Assembly (NCBI RefSeq): GCF_000520595.1
Contig: NZ_KI914978.1
Span: forward strand, 262,232-326,231
Reading direction: 5' to 3'
Origin: Arthrobacter sp. H5
GTDB taxonomy: Bacteria > Actinomycetota > Actinomycetes > Actinomycetales > Micrococcaceae
DNA: 64,000 nt
The position numbers and the translations under genes were made by a program. The notes beneath the pieces are model-generated. The model made no database searches, had not been told where the DNA came from, and was given only the letters and a program-made list of their open reading frames with translations. Every line of letters starts with the position of its first letter. The stretch's first letter is position 1. Below, piece after piece: positions 17,448 through 26,949 of the stretch.

Positions 17448-18656
17448 CTAATCGCGGGGCGCCATCCAGCCGGTATCGGCGATCCAGCGGGAGAGCCTGG
17501 GGTCAGCGAACTCAGTAAACCAGGCTTCCTTGCACGCAGCGTAGCCGGCGGTCCGTGCATCCTGGGCATGCAGGCCGGCACAGCGTTGCTTCTCCGCGAG
17601 ATACGCCGCCGTCATCCCCGGTGCGGCACGGAGCCAGTCGCGAAAGGACAGCGCGTACCTCCAGCCGGGCGAGTTCAGTACCCGCACGTGCAGGTTCACG
17701 GGGCGCCCCGGGTCTGCGTTGCAGTGAAGTCTTTTTCCCCACTCGGACGGATCCGGGTGGGCGGGTTTGGGGTCGTCCCGCCAGATACCGGGCAGCCGGG
17801 GAAATCCGGCGCCAGCGAGTGCATTGTCCAGGGCATCGGCGTCCTCCAGGGAAGCAACGGTGAGTTGGAGATCGATCACGTCCTTCGCGGCCAGGTACGG
17901 AACCGCCGTGGACCCGATGTGGTCCACCCGCAGCACCCGCTCATCAATCCGCAGCAAGCGGTCCGCGAGCCTCCCGGCTTCCGCGGGCCAGGCTGAAAGC
18001 GGTCCCGTGAGGACGGGGCCGCCCGCACGGTCGGCCGGCTTCGCCGTAAGGAGGTTGGCGTTGAAGGGGGCAAGCCGCTCCGCCCACAGCGTGTCCACGG
18101 CATCAAAAAGATCGTCCGGTCCGGACGAATTGTCCAGCACCACATCAGCAGCCGCGTTCCGGGTGGCCCGGTCCGTCTGTGCTGCGATCCGGGCACCGGC
18201 GTCCTCGGCGCTCATCCCGCGCACGCCGGTCATCCGGGTGATCCGTTGCTCATCCGGTGCGTCGACCACCACCACCAGATGGAACCGGTTGCCCTGCCCG
18301 GTCTCAACGAGCAGCGGAATGTCCTGGACCACCACGGCGTCGCGCGGCGCCGCCAATGTCCTTTCCAATGCCAGGGCGCGTACCAGCGGGTGAATGATTC
18401 GGTTGAGTCTTTCGCGTTTCTCACTGCTGCCAAAAACCAAAGCTCCCAGCGCCGCACGGTCCAGTCCGCCGTCGTCGTCGTTCACTATTCCGGCTCCGAA
18501 CTCCTTGGCTACGGCGCGCAGGCCCATCGTGCCGGGCTCCACAACCTCGCGGGCAAGCATGTCCGCGTCAATCACCACCGCACCGAGTTCCTCTAACCGC
18601 GTGGCGGCCAGCGATTTTCCTGCGGCTATCCCACCGGTGAGGCCTACTGTCAGCAT
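17448..18656 (-). CDS. coaE: Dephospho-CoA kinase fused to a GrpB/UPF0157 domain
   Basis: The N-terminal about 200 residues are dephospho-CoA kinase, the last step of CoA synthesis: P-loop GLTGGIAAGKS at about 5-15, DADMLAREVVEPG, and RLNRIIHPLVRA in the lid/CoA region. Residues from about 210 to 402 form a GrpB (UPF0157) nucleotidyltransferase-like domain (VLRVDHIGSTAVPYLAAKDVIDLQL). This fusion is known in Actinobacteria; its purpose is unclear. A TAGGCT box at 18664-18669 lies seven bases before the ATG. The gene is divergent from yigZ. Confidence 0.95.
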   Translation of the reverse strand: MLTVGLTGGIAAGKSLAATRLEELGAVVIDADMLAREVVEPGTMGLRAVAKEFGAGIVNDDDGGLDRAALGALVFGSSEKRERLNRIIHPLVRALALERTLAAPRDAVVVQDIPLLVETGQGNRFHLVVVVDAPDEQRITRMTGVRGMSAEDAGARIAAQTDRATRNAAADVVLDNSSGPDDLFDAVDTLWAERLAPFNANLLTAKPADRAGGPVLTGPLSAWPAEAGRLADRLLRIDERVLRVDHIGSTAVPYLAAKDVIDLQLTVASLEDADALDNALAGAGFPRLPGIWRDDPKPAHPDPSEWGKRLHCNADPGRPVNLHVRVLNSPGWRYALSFRDWLRAAPGMTAAYLAEKQRCAGLHAQDARTAGYAACKEAWFTEFADPRLSRWIADTGWMAPRD

Positions 18657-18663
18657 GGTTCCC

Positions 18664-18694
18664 AGCCTAAGCCAGACGGACGCGCGGCTACACT
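18664..18694. promoter_or_regulatory. Divergent leaderless promoters (coaE / yigZ)
   Basis: The 44-bp gap holds TAGGCT on the minus strand (18664-18669) and TACACT on the plus strand (18689-18694). They end seven and six bases before the coaE ATG and the yigZ GTG. Confidence 0.55.
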
Positions 18695-18700
18695 TGTGCG

Positions 18701-19384
18701 GTGACCGGAACCGTCAGCCCGCACGAGTACACAACAGTAAAGTCACCATCAGAGTCCCAACACAGGCGCGAGCTGGAAGTGCGGCGTTCGCGCTTCATCG
18801 CGGTGGTTCAACACGTGTCCACCGTTGAAGAGGCCCGCGGTCAGTTGGCGGAACTCCGCCGGGAGTTCCACGACGCCCGGCACCTCTGCAGCGCGTATGT
18901 CATCGGTCCCCGTCGGGAGATCCAGCGGTCCCATGATGACGGCGAACCGTCCGGTACTGCGGGAGCACCCATGCTGGAGGCCGTCCTCAAACGTGTTACC
19001 CGGGCTGGCAGGACAGATCTCAGCGATGTTGCGGTGGTAGTTGTCCGCTATTTTGGCGGCGTCCTGCTGGGAGCTGGAGGGCTTGTGCGCGCATACTCGG
19101 AGTCCGTCTCCCGGGCGCTGGATTCGGCTCCATTTGTCCGGAGGCGGCTTCAACAGGTCTTGGACATCAAGGTCCCGCACGCCGACGCGGGGAGGCTTGA
19201 GCACAGCCTCCGTTCGACCGGTATTGAAATCATCGGTCATGCCTACGGTCACTCGGTCACGATCTCAGTCGCTGTCCCTGCGTCCGCGCCCGGGGTCAGC
19301 GGATTCGAGGCGCGGCTGGCGTCGTTGACCGCCGGAGCACGGACGGCAGAGCGTACCAGCGTGAGGTGGGTGGACAGTGCCTGA
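18701..19384 (+). CDS. YigZ/IMPACT family protein
   Basis: Protein of 227 residues from a GTG start. The UPF0029/IMPACT N-terminal domain is clear: HDDGEPSGTAGAPMLEAVL and VVVVRYFGGVLLGAGGLVRAYSESV. The C-terminal part resembles the DUF1949 ferredoxin-like domain. Proteins of this family are linked to translation or proline peptidase-like roles, but function is not settled. Its stop overlaps the next gene by eight bases, so the two are likely coupled. Confidence 0.92.
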   Translation: MTGTVSPHEYTTVKSPSESQHRRELEVRRSRFIAVVQHVSTVEEARGQLAELRREFHDARHLCSAYVIGPRREIQRSHDDGEPSGTAGAPMLEAVLKRVTRAGRTDLSDVAVVVVRYFGGVLLGAGGLVRAYSESVSRALDSAPFVRRRLQQVLDIKVPHADAGRLEHSLRSTGIEIIGHAYGHSVTISVAVPASAPGVSGFEARLASLTAGARTAERTSVRWVDSA

Positions 19385-20510
19385 TTTTTCCTTCGATTTC
19401 CTGCGTCGGCGGCCGGACGTCGAGGCGCTCAACCTGTCTGCCTGGGACGCCGCCGACGAACTCCTGCTCGACACCGCTGCCGGTGCCATTCGTGAGCGGC
19501 CGGACGCCGTCGTCGTTATGGGAGACCGCTACGGCGCGCTCACACTTGGCGCTCACGCCCTCCATGGTGCGGTGAGCGTGCGTACGCACCAGGATGGGCT
19601 TTCGGGCGTCCTCGCACTGCAGGCCAACGCAGCGGCCATCGGCCTGAGCGGTGAGTATGCGCATCATCCGCTGGGTCCCGGGCTGCTGGAAGACGCGAGG
19701 ACCGTATTGCTGCAACTCCCCCGCTCGCTCGACGAACTGGACGAGGCCGCCTGGCACATAGCGCGCTGGGCGCATCCCGACGTCACCGTGCTTGCCGGAG
19801 GCCGGACCAAGCATATGAACCTATCCATGAACGGTGTCCTTCAGCGGCACTTTGGAACCGTGACCGCAGGACTGGCGCGTAGGAAGGCGCGAATCGTCAC
19901 CGCACAGATACCGATAACGACGCCGCACAGCGGCTTCCCTGCCACCGCGCGCCATGAGGTGGGGCTGGCAGGACCACTGACACTGTGTGCCTACGGCGGA
20001 ACGTTTGGCGGGCCGGCGCTCGATCCTGGGACCAGGTTCCTGTTGCCCTTCCTGGCTGGCGCGAAACCGGTGCCCAACGCCATCGATCTGGGTTCCGGCA
20101 ACGGAACCATTGCGGTGTTCCTGGCACTGAGCCGTCCTGAACTCCGGGTGCGCGCCTCCGACCAATCCGCCTCCGCGGTGCAGTCGACCCGCGCCACCGC
20201 TGCCGCGAACGGCGTGGCTGACCGCGTAACAGCCGTGCAGGACGATGCGCTTGCGGGAATGCCCGATGCATCGGCAGGACTGATTGTGCTCAATCCCCCA
20301 TTTCATCTGGGGAACACGGTGCACGCCGGCATCGCGCACAAACTGTTCGCAGATGCGGGACGGGTCCTGGAGCCCGCAGGGGAATTATGGACCGTATGGA
20401 ACAGTCTGCTGCGCTATCGGCCGGTCCTCGAAAAGCTGGTCGGACCCACCCGGCAGGTTGGACGAAATCCGAAGTTCACCGTGATGGTGTCAACCAAACC
20501 CCCCTTATGA
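19377..20510 (+). CDS. RsmC/RlmG-like rRNA methyltransferase
   Basis: Protein of 377 residues with the two-domain layout of RsmC/RlmG guanine-N2 methyltransferases. A degenerate N-terminal half is followed by an active C-terminal domain with AIDLGSGNGTIAVFLA (SAM motif I) and VLNPPFHLGNTVH (the NPPF motif used by amino-methylating enzymes). The GTG start is preceded by GAGGTGG and overlaps yigZ. A strong hairpin terminator follows. Which rRNA base it modifies cannot be read from sequence. Confidence 0.9.
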   Translation: MPDFSFDFLRRRPDVEALNLSAWDAADELLLDTAAGAIRERPDAVVVMGDRYGALTLGAHALHGAVSVRTHQDGLSGVLALQANAAAIGLSGEYAHHPLGPGLLEDARTVLLQLPRSLDELDEAAWHIARWAHPDVTVLAGGRTKHMNLSMNGVLQRHFGTVTAGLARRKARIVTAQIPITTPHSGFPATARHEVGLAGPLTLCAYGGTFGGPALDPGTRFLLPFLAGAKPVPNAIDLGSGNGTIAVFLALSRPELRVRASDQSASAVQSTRATAAANGVADRVTAVQDDALAGMPDASAGLIVLNPPFHLGNTVHAGIAHKLFADAGRVLEPAGELWTVWNSLLRYRPVLEKLVGPTRQVGRNPKFTVMVSTKPPL

Positions 20511-20527
20511 TCGCAGGCGCGGACGCG

Positions 20528-20560
20528 AAAGGACCCCCACCACTGTGGCGGGGGTCCTTT
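20528..20560. terminator. Bidirectional hairpin terminator between RsmC-like gene and rpsA
   Basis: An 11-bp perfect stem (AAAGGACCCCC with GGGGGTCCTTT) around an 11-base loop lies 18 bases past one gene and 19 past the convergent one. Each strand ends with a short T run. Confidence 0.85.
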
Positions 20561-20579
20561 CGGTAAACCGAAGCTGGCC

Positions 20580-22070
20580 TTAGTTGCCGGTCAGCTTCTC
20601 GCGCAGTGCGGCGAGTGCCTCATCGGAAGCAAGCGTTCCCGAGCCGGCGTTATTGTCACTGGTGTTCTCCGCTGCAACAGGCTCCGAGGAGTAGCTGGTG
20701 GCATTGGATTCAACCGGCTCGTTGGCGGCAGCGGCGTCGTCGGACGCGTGCTGCACAACCTGCTTCTTGTGGGCTTCCCAACGGGACTGGGCCTCAGCGT
20801 ACTGAGCTTCCCAGGCGGCGCGCTGAGTGTCGTAGCCTTCAAGCCATTCGTTGGACTCAGGATCGAAGCCCTCGGGGTACTTGTAGTTGCCTTCTTCGTC
20901 GTACTCGGCAGCCATACCGTAGAGAGCAGGATCGAACTCGGTGCTGTCGGCGTCGACACCCTCGTTGGCCTGCTTGAGGGACAGCGAGATCCGGCGGCGC
21001 TCGAGGTCGATGTCGATGACCTTGACGAACAGTTCGTCTCCAACCGAGACAACCTGTTCTGCCAGCTCCACGTGGCGCACAGCCAGTTCGGAAATGTGCA
21101 CCAGCCCTTCGATGCCGTCTTCGACGCGGACAAACGCACCGAACGGGACCAGCTTGGTGACCTTACCCGGAACAACCTGACCCAGCGCGTGTGTGCGGGC
21201 GAAGGTCTGCCAAGGATCTTCCTGGGTGGCCTTCAGCGACAGCGAAACGCGCTCGCGGTCCAGGTCAACCTCAAGAACCTCGACGGTGACTTCCTGGCCA
21301 ACTTCGACAACCTCTGACGGGTGGTCGATGTGCTTCCAGGACAGTTCCGAAACGTGGACGAGGCCGTCTACGCCACCAAGGTCCACGAAGGCACCGAAGT
21401 TGACGATCGAGGACACAACGCCTGGACGAACCTGTCCTTTTTCCAGCTTATTGAGGAACGTGGAACGAACCTCGGACTGGGTCTGCTCAAGCCAGGCACG
21501 GCGGGACAGCACAACGTTGTTGCGGTTCTTGTCCAGCTCGATGATCTTCGCTTCGATCTGCTGGCCGATGTACGGAGCAAGATCGCGTACGCGACGCATT
21601 TCCACCAGCGAGGCGGGAAGGAAGCCGCGGAGGCCGATGTCGAGGATAAGTCCACCCTTGACGACCTCGATGACGGTACCGGTGACAACACCGTCTTCTT
21701 CCTTGACCTTCTCGATGTCGCCCCAGGCACGCTCGTACTGCGCGCGCTTCTTGGACAGGATCAGGCGGCCTTCTTTGTCTTCCTTGGTGAGTACAAGGGC
21801 TTCGACCTGATCGCCGACGGAGACAACGTCTCCGGGATCAACATCGTGCTTGATGGACAGCTCACGGGAAGGAATGACACCCTCGGTCTTGTAACCGATG
21901 TCGAGCAGAACTTCGTCGCGGTCAACCTTGACTACCGTTCCTTCAACGAGGTCTCCGTCGTTGAAGTACTTGATGGTGGCGTCAATGGCTGCGAGGAAGT
22001 CCTCAGCGGTGCCGATGTCGTTGATCGCGACCTGCGGTGCACCTGGCTTCTCGGTGGTGGTGATGGTCAT
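20580..22070 (-). CDS. rpsA: 30S ribosomal protein S1
   Basis: mRNA-binding ribosomal protein of 496 residues with four S1 RNA-binding domains. Domain starts are GDLVEGTVVKVDRDEVLLDIG (domain 1; given only as a landmark near residue 38), DGVVTGTVIEVVKGGLILDI, GQVRPGVVSSIVNFGAFVDL and GQVVPGKVTKLVPFGAFVRV. An acidic, low-complexity tail follows, as in actinobacterial S1. The ATG at 22070 is chosen because it opens the conserved N-terminus and has GGAG ten bases upstream; an open frame continues to 22241 but is not conserved. Confidence 0.96.
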   Translation of the reverse strand: MTITTTEKPGAPQVAINDIGTAEDFLAAIDATIKYFNDGDLVEGTVVKVDRDEVLLDIGYKTEGVIPSRELSIKHDVDPGDVVSVGDQVEALVLTKEDKEGRLILSKKRAQYERAWGDIEKVKEEDGVVTGTVIEVVKGGLILDIGLRGFLPASLVEMRRVRDLAPYIGQQIEAKIIELDKNRNNVVLSRRAWLEQTQSEVRSTFLNKLEKGQVRPGVVSSIVNFGAFVDLGGVDGLVHVSELSWKHIDHPSEVVEVGQEVTVEVLEVDLDRERVSLSLKATQEDPWQTFARTHALGQVVPGKVTKLVPFGAFVRVEDGIEGLVHISELAVRHVELAEQVVSVGDELFVKVIDIDLERRRISLSLKQANEGVDADSTEFDPALYGMAAEYDEEGNYKYPEGFDPESNEWLEGYDTQRAAWEAQYAEAQSRWEAHKKQVVQHASDDAAAANEPVESNATSYSSEPVAAENTSDNNAGSGTLASDEALAALREKLTGN

Positions 22071-22316
22071 GTAGTTGGGACTCCGTTGTGGATGTTTAGT
22101 TGATCCGGTTCTTCGACTCCGCGCAGATAACACAAAAATATGTGTAAAACCGCATGGAACCTGTCCGGAAGTGGACAAATGGAAACTAATTGAAATATGT
22201 GCGCTCCGAGCACGGCATACAGCCTTCCGTGCGCATGACACGCCCGTCCAGTCTAGCCTTTCTGGACAAGCAAGGTCAAAGCTGCCGACAAACCAGGTCG
22301 CAGGCCCGGCTCACCG

Positions 22317-23630
22317 TTAGAAATGAGTGATGCAGTACGGTGCCCGGGCAGCGTTGAACAGTGAGTCCAGCGTTTCCAAAGCCCCGGGTATGGACGGCGT
22401 TATGTGGCCCGCAACAGCGAGGGTGGATGCGCTCACACCGCCCAGATACATGGAACCGAGCGCTGCAACGTCCATGGTTGCGTCGGTCGACGAACCCGTG
22501 TCGAGCCTGTGGACTGACGCACCGCCATCGGACACCGACAACGTGAAAGCGCCTTCGGAATGAGCCAGTGTGTCCTTAACGGTGAACGATACAGCGCCGT
22601 CGACTGCGAAGCCCCGTGCTTCCAGTGCCTTCACCGGATCAAGGATGCGCAGCCACAACACATCCTCATCGCCCGTCACCTTGTGGCTACGCCGGTCAGC
22701 CAGCGCCCAGGGCAGCGGGTCATCCGCAGCGGCCAGACCGAAAGTCACGCGCTCCACAAGGTCAATGGAACCGAGGTAACGCCACAGTTCCAGGTAGGCG
22801 GCATCGGTCGCTGCCACCAGGTCAACCACCTTCATGGTGTATGGCTGGGTCTCCCAGCCCGCGAATTTGTAGGACACGTAGCCGTCGGGTTGGCCGTCGT
22901 CGTCGTAGTGGACCGCCGTCCGTACCGCCTTGTCCTCTTTGGGCCGCTCGTCTCCCCACACGCCGGCCGCCCGGCGCGGATAGGAATACTGGCGGCCGAT
23001 CGAACCCAGGGTCCGCTCATGGAAGCGGGCAAAAACGTCAGTCGACAGCCCGACGACGGCACTGGCCTCCACCACGTCGATCCGTCCGTAGGCGGGCGGC
23101 AGGACAGCGAACCGCTCACGCACGTCCACTTCAACGTTTCGGGTGAGAGTTGCGGCGCCGAAACCGAACCGGCCATAAATCGTGGCCTCCGACGCAGTGA
23201 GCGCGGCGATGGCCAGCCCGTTATCCGCGGCGGTCTGCAGGTCCTCCGTCATCATGCGGCGCAGCAGTCCGCGGCGCCGATGAGTGGGCCGAACGGTGAC
23301 GGCGGTGACCAAATGGGTGTCCACCAGTCTGCCGCGGCCAACGTTGAGGGTGTTGACCATGGTGCCGTAGGTGGCCACCGGCACGTCCACGTCCCAGCGG
23401 TGCGGGCCGCCGTCGTCGTCGTACGCGCCCCACAAGGTCCGGTGGTCCGCCGCGTGGGCGGCCGCATAAGCAGGAATGTCTTCCGCTTCGGCACGGGCTT
23501 CGTGGAAGCCGAAGCCTACTGCCTCAAACCACTTGGCCAACCGGCCGGTGGCGCTGTGGTCCGTGTCCGGTGCCACGGTGAACTTGTCGATGCGGATGGA
23601 TGAGCCTGGCTGCAGTATTTCTGTGGTCAC
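22317..23630 (-). CDS. Eis-like GNAT N-acetyltransferase
   Basis: Protein of 437 residues in the Eis layout: an N-terminal GNAT domain (THLVTAVTVRPTHRRRGLLR with the acetyl-CoA loop RRRGLLRRMM), a second degenerate GNAT-like part, and a C-terminal SCP2-like domain. Mycobacterial Eis acetylates amines including aminoglycosides; here only the fold can be claimed. The GTG start follows a TAGGCT box at 23639-23644 by eight bases. It is the gene upstream of rpsA on the same strand, but 246 bases separate them. Confidence 0.88.
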   Translation of the reverse strand: MTTEILQPGSSIRIDKFTVAPDTDHSATGRLAKWFEAVGFGFHEARAEAEDIPAYAAAHAADHRTLWGAYDDDGGPHRWDVDVPVATYGTMVNTLNVGRGRLVDTHLVTAVTVRPTHRRRGLLRRMMTEDLQTAADNGLAIAALTASEATIYGRFGFGAATLTRNVEVDVRERFAVLPPAYGRIDVVEASAVVGLSTDVFARFHERTLGSIGRQYSYPRRAAGVWGDERPKEDKAVRTAVHYDDDGQPDGYVSYKFAGWETQPYTMKVVDLVAATDAAYLELWRYLGSIDLVERVTFGLAAADDPLPWALADRRSHKVTGDEDVLWLRILDPVKALEARGFAVDGAVSFTVKDTLAHSEGAFTLSVSDGGASVHRLDTGSSTDATMDVAALGSMYLGGVSASTLAVAGHITPSIPGALETLDSLFNAARAPYCITHF

Positions 23631-23638
23631 AACCCACC

Positions 23639-23644
23639 AGCCTA
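23639..23644 (-). promoter_or_regulatory. Predicted -10 box of the Eis-like gene
   Basis: TAGGCT on the minus strand, eight bases from the GTG at 23630. Confidence 0.5.
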
Positions 23645-23672
23645 GTAGTTTCCCAACCGTTCCGGCTACGCC

Positions 23673-26414
23673 CTAGTGGGCGGCCTCATGCCAGCTGGCT
23701 CCCGTGCCCACCGACACGTCCAGCGGAACCGAAAGCTCCGCAGCTCCAGCCATCTGCGCACGGACCAGCTTCTCCACCGTTTCCCGTTCACCGGCCGCTA
23801 TTTCGAGGACCAGTTCGTCATGGACCTGCAGCAGCATGCGCGAGGAGAGTCCCTGCGCACGCAATTCACGCTCCACGCCCAGCATTGCCTTCTTGATGAT
23901 GTCGGCGGCGGACCCCTGGATGGGTGCGTTAAGCGCCGCCCGCTCGGCCATCTCACGGAGCTGCCGGTTGTCGCTGGAAAGGTCCGGGAGATAGCGGCGG
24001 CGGCCTTCGATGGTGGAGGTGAAACCGTCCTTGCGCGCCTGCTCGACCACCCCCCGCAGATAGTCACGCACCGAACCGAAACGGTCAAAATACTCGCGCA
24101 TCAGCGTGCGCGCCTCATCCACTGAAATGGCCAGCTGCTTGGACAGGCCAAACGAGCTCAGTCCATAGACCAGCCCATAGGACATGGCTTTGACCTTGGA
24201 ACGCATGGCGTTGGTGACATGCTCCGGAGCCACACCGAAGATGTGCGAGCCGACAAAGCGGTGCAGGTCCTCCCCCTCCTTGAAGGCCTGAATCAGGCCG
24301 TCATCCCCGGACAGGTGGGCCATGATGCGCATTTCGATCTGCGAATAGTCCGCCGTCATCAGACAGTCGAAACCCGCGCCCACCACAAAAACCTCGCGGA
24401 TGCGGCGTCCCTCATCCGACCGGACCGGAATGTTCTGCAGATTGGGGTTCATGGACGACAGCCTGCCCGTGGCGGCAATGGTCTGCACATACGTGGTGTG
24501 GATGCGGCCATCCTCCGCGACGGATTTGCGCAGGCCCTCGACCGTCTGGCGCAGTTTCGATGCGTCGCGGTGCGCAAGCAACTGCTCCAGGAACGGGTGT
24601 CCCGTCTTGACGATGAGGTCCGTCAGCGCATCCGCGTCAGTCGAATAGCCGGTCTTGATCTTTTTAGTCTTGGGGAGCTCCAATTCGTCGAAAAGTACCG
24701 CCTGAAGCTGCTTGGGCGACCCCAGGTTGATTTCCTTGCCGATAATCCGGAAGGCTTCGGCGCTGGTTGACGCCATGGTCGCCGAAAAATCGTCGAATAG
24801 ACGGTCCAGACTGTCTGCCGCGACGGCGATTCCGGTGAGCTCCATCTCTGCCAGCACCTCTGACAAAGGCAGCTCCAGCCCACCGAGCAGCTGGTTGGCT
24901 CCGCGTTCCACCAATTGTCCGGCGAAGTGTTCGCTCAATTGCAGGGCGGCAAAGGCCTTAACGACGGCAGGACCGGCAAGGTCCGGCTCCACCAAATCGA
25001 GGGCCAACTGGCCGCCAGTGGCGACAGCGGGGCCCGGCACCGTGAGCCGGAGGTGGTACTGACTGAGCTCCGCAAGATCATAACTGCGCCGATCCGGCTG
25101 GATCAGATACCCGGAGATGGCTGTGTCATCCACCTCCCCGGCAAGCTTGAACCCACGGGCGGAGAGCAACTTGTAGGACGCTTTGAAGTCGTGGACAACC
25201 TTGGGCGCGTCGAGGTCCTCCAGCCAGCCGGCCAGTACCCGCTCCGCCGCGGCGTCAAGTGATTCCAACCGCACATAAGCGGCAGCGGTGGAGGTTACCA
25301 AAGCCAGCCCGACGACGTCGTCCGCTCCCGTGGTTGCCTGCGTCACCAGCTGGACGGCCGTCAACGCCTGATTGGTGGTGTTCAGCCAGCTGGTCAGCGC
25401 GGCGGCGTCCTCCGGGAAAACATGCTCCGGCGGCGCCAGCTCATCATGGTTGGACTCTTCCTCCGACTCTCCGAAGAGGTCGAACAGTCTTTTGCGCAGG
25501 ATGGTGAATTGCAGCGCGTCAAAGAGCTCCTCGACAGCATCGCGGTCGGGCTGCCGGAACACCATGGCATCCAGGTCAACCGGAAGCTCCAGATCGGTGA
25601 GCAAGTGATTGAGCCGGCGGTTTCGTTTGACGCTGTCGATGTTCTCCCGCAGCGCGTCGCCGACCTTGCCGCCGATGGCATCAAGGTTCTCAAGGATGCC
25701 ATCCAGGCCACCATAGAGTTTGATCCACTTGGCTGCCGTCTTGGGGCCAACCCCTGGAACGCCCGGCAGGTTGTCAGCGCTCTCCCCCACCAGCGCCGCC
25801 AGATCAGAGTACCTGTTGGGTGGAACGAGGTACTTTTCCTCGACCGCCCTTGCATCCATCTGCGGGATGTTGGTGACGCCCTGTTTCGGGTAGAGCACCG
25901 TCACCCGGTCATTGACCAGCTGAAACACATCCCGGTCACCGCTGACTAATTGGACGTCCCACTTCTTGTCCGCCGCGCGGCACGCCAGGGTGGCCAGGAT
26001 GTCATCAGCCTCGTAGCCGTCCATTGAAATGGTTGGAATCTGAAGGGCCTCCATCACCTTGATGATCAGGTCAACCTGGCCGTGGAACTCCTGTGGAGTT
26101 TTGGAGCGCCCGGCCTTGTATTCCGTATACTCCACATCGCGGAAGGTGGGCGTATCCAGATCGAAGGCAACTGCGACATGGGTGGGTTCCTGATCCCTGA
26201 TCAGGTTGATGAGCATTGCGGTGAACCCGTAGACCGCATTGGTGTGCTGACCCGTGTCGGTGGAGAAATTTTCCGGCGGGAGAGCGTAGAAAGCCCTGAA
26301 CGCCATGGAATGGCCGTCGATCACCAGGAGGCGGCTTTGCTGGCGGCCTTCCGGCGCAGGATCCGTCAGGGTTGCAGTGGATGCCGAGACCTCGGGTTTG
26401 GTTGTTTGACTCAC
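23673..26414 (-). CDS. polA: DNA polymerase I
   Basis: Repair and Okazaki-fragment polymerase, 913 residues from the GTG at 26414. An N-terminal 5' nuclease domain (LLVIDGHSMAFRAFYALP, YEADDILATLA, GDRDVFQLV, LPGVPGVGPKTAAKW) is followed by a proofreading-like domain that lacks the DxE metal motif, as is usual in Actinobacteria. The polymerase domain has DYSQIEMRIMAHLSGD, RSKVKAMSYGLVYG and the motif C segment QVHDELVLEIA. The GTG is chosen because TAGGCT (26422-26427) ends seven bases upstream; the open frame continuing to 26717 runs through the divergent thioesterase. Confidence 0.97.
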   Translation of the reverse strand: MSQTTKPEVSASTATLTDPAPEGRQQSRLLVIDGHSMAFRAFYALPPENFSTDTGQHTNAVYGFTAMLINLIRDQEPTHVAVAFDLDTPTFRDVEYTEYKAGRSKTPQEFHGQVDLIIKVMEALQIPTISMDGYEADDILATLACRAADKKWDVQLVSGDRDVFQLVNDRVTVLYPKQGVTNIPQMDARAVEEKYLVPPNRYSDLAALVGESADNLPGVPGVGPKTAAKWIKLYGGLDGILENLDAIGGKVGDALRENIDSVKRNRRLNHLLTDLELPVDLDAMVFRQPDRDAVEELFDALQFTILRKRLFDLFGESEEESNHDELAPPEHVFPEDAAALTSWLNTTNQALTAVQLVTQATTGADDVVGLALVTSTAAAYVRLESLDAAAERVLAGWLEDLDAPKVVHDFKASYKLLSARGFKLAGEVDDTAISGYLIQPDRRSYDLAELSQYHLRLTVPGPAVATGGQLALDLVEPDLAGPAVVKAFAALQLSEHFAGQLVERGANQLLGGLELPLSEVLAEMELTGIAVAADSLDRLFDDFSATMASTSAEAFRIIGKEINLGSPKQLQAVLFDELELPKTKKIKTGYSTDADALTDLIVKTGHPFLEQLLAHRDASKLRQTVEGLRKSVAEDGRIHTTYVQTIAATGRLSSMNPNLQNIPVRSDEGRRIREVFVVGAGFDCLMTADYSQIEMRIMAHLSGDDGLIQAFKEGEDLHRFVGSHIFGVAPEHVTNAMRSKVKAMSYGLVYGLSSFGLSKQLAISVDEARTLMREYFDRFGSVRDYLRGVVEQARKDGFTSTIEGRRRYLPDLSSDNRQLREMAERAALNAPIQGSAADIIKKAMLGVERELRAQGLSSRMLLQVHDELVLEIAAGERETVEKLVRAQMAGAAELSVPLDVSVGTGASWHEAAH

Positions 26415-26421
26415 AGGTGCC

Positions 26422-26427
26422 AGCCTA
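26422..26427 (-). promoter_or_regulatory. Predicted -10 box of polA
   Basis: TAGGCT on the minus strand, seven bases from the GTG. Only 19 bases separate polA from the divergent thioesterase start, so the thioesterase promoter must overlap the polA 5' end or be shared. Confidence 0.55.
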
Positions 26428-26433
26428 GTTCCC

Positions 26434-26922
26434 ATGAATGACAATTTCACTCCGGACGCCTCCGCTGCGCAGGCCTCCCCCAACCCGTTCACCGATGAAC
26501 TGCTGGCAGCGGGTGTACCTAAGGAAATGCATGACTGGCTCGCCGGACACGGCATCGGCCGACTTGCAGCCAAAATGGGCATTGTGTTCCAGGAAATGAG
26601 CTCCGAAAAGATCGTGGCCACCATGCCCGTGGAAGGCAACGAACAGGTTGCCGGCATACTGCACGGCGGCGCACACCTGGTGCTCGCTGAAACACTCGGC
26701 TCATTCGCGGCGGGCATTCATGCCGGCCGGAACCGCCAGGCGCTGGGCATCGAAATCGGAGCTACCCACCACCGGGCAATTTCGTCAGGACTGATCACGG
26801 GCACAGCGGTTGCCGTTCACCTCGGACGGACGATGACCACCCACGAAGTGGTGATGACTGATGCGGCGGGAAACCGGCTTTCCACCGCCCGGATCACCAA
26901 CCTCATCCGGGACATCACATGA
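26434..26922 (+). CDS. PaaI-family hotdog thioesterase
   Basis: Hotdog-fold acyl-CoA thioesterase of 162 residues. The signature is in VAGILHGGAHLVLAETLGSF (HGG plus the catalytic acidic residue), then GIEIGATHHRAISSGLITGTA and the dimer strand THEVVMTDAAGNRLSTARIT. It resembles menaquinone-pathway DHNA-CoA thioesterases and PaaI; specificity is uncertain. It starts back to back with polA, 19 bases away. No clear ribosome site is visible. Confidence 0.9.
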   Translation: MNDNFTPDASAAQASPNPFTDELLAAGVPKEMHDWLAGHGIGRLAAKMGIVFQEMSSEKIVATMPVEGNEQVAGILHGGAHLVLAETLGSFAAGIHAGRNRQALGIEIGATHHRAISSGLITGTAVAVHLGRTMTTHEVVMTDAAGNRLSTARITNLIRDIT

Positions 26923-26949
26923 CACCGAACAATCCGGGCGGGGATTGAC

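Noticed and set aside
22071-22316. ACACA/TGTGT hairpin before rpsA as an attenuator
   Set aside because: Only a 5-bp AT-rich stem without a clear alternative structure; more likely promoter DNA.
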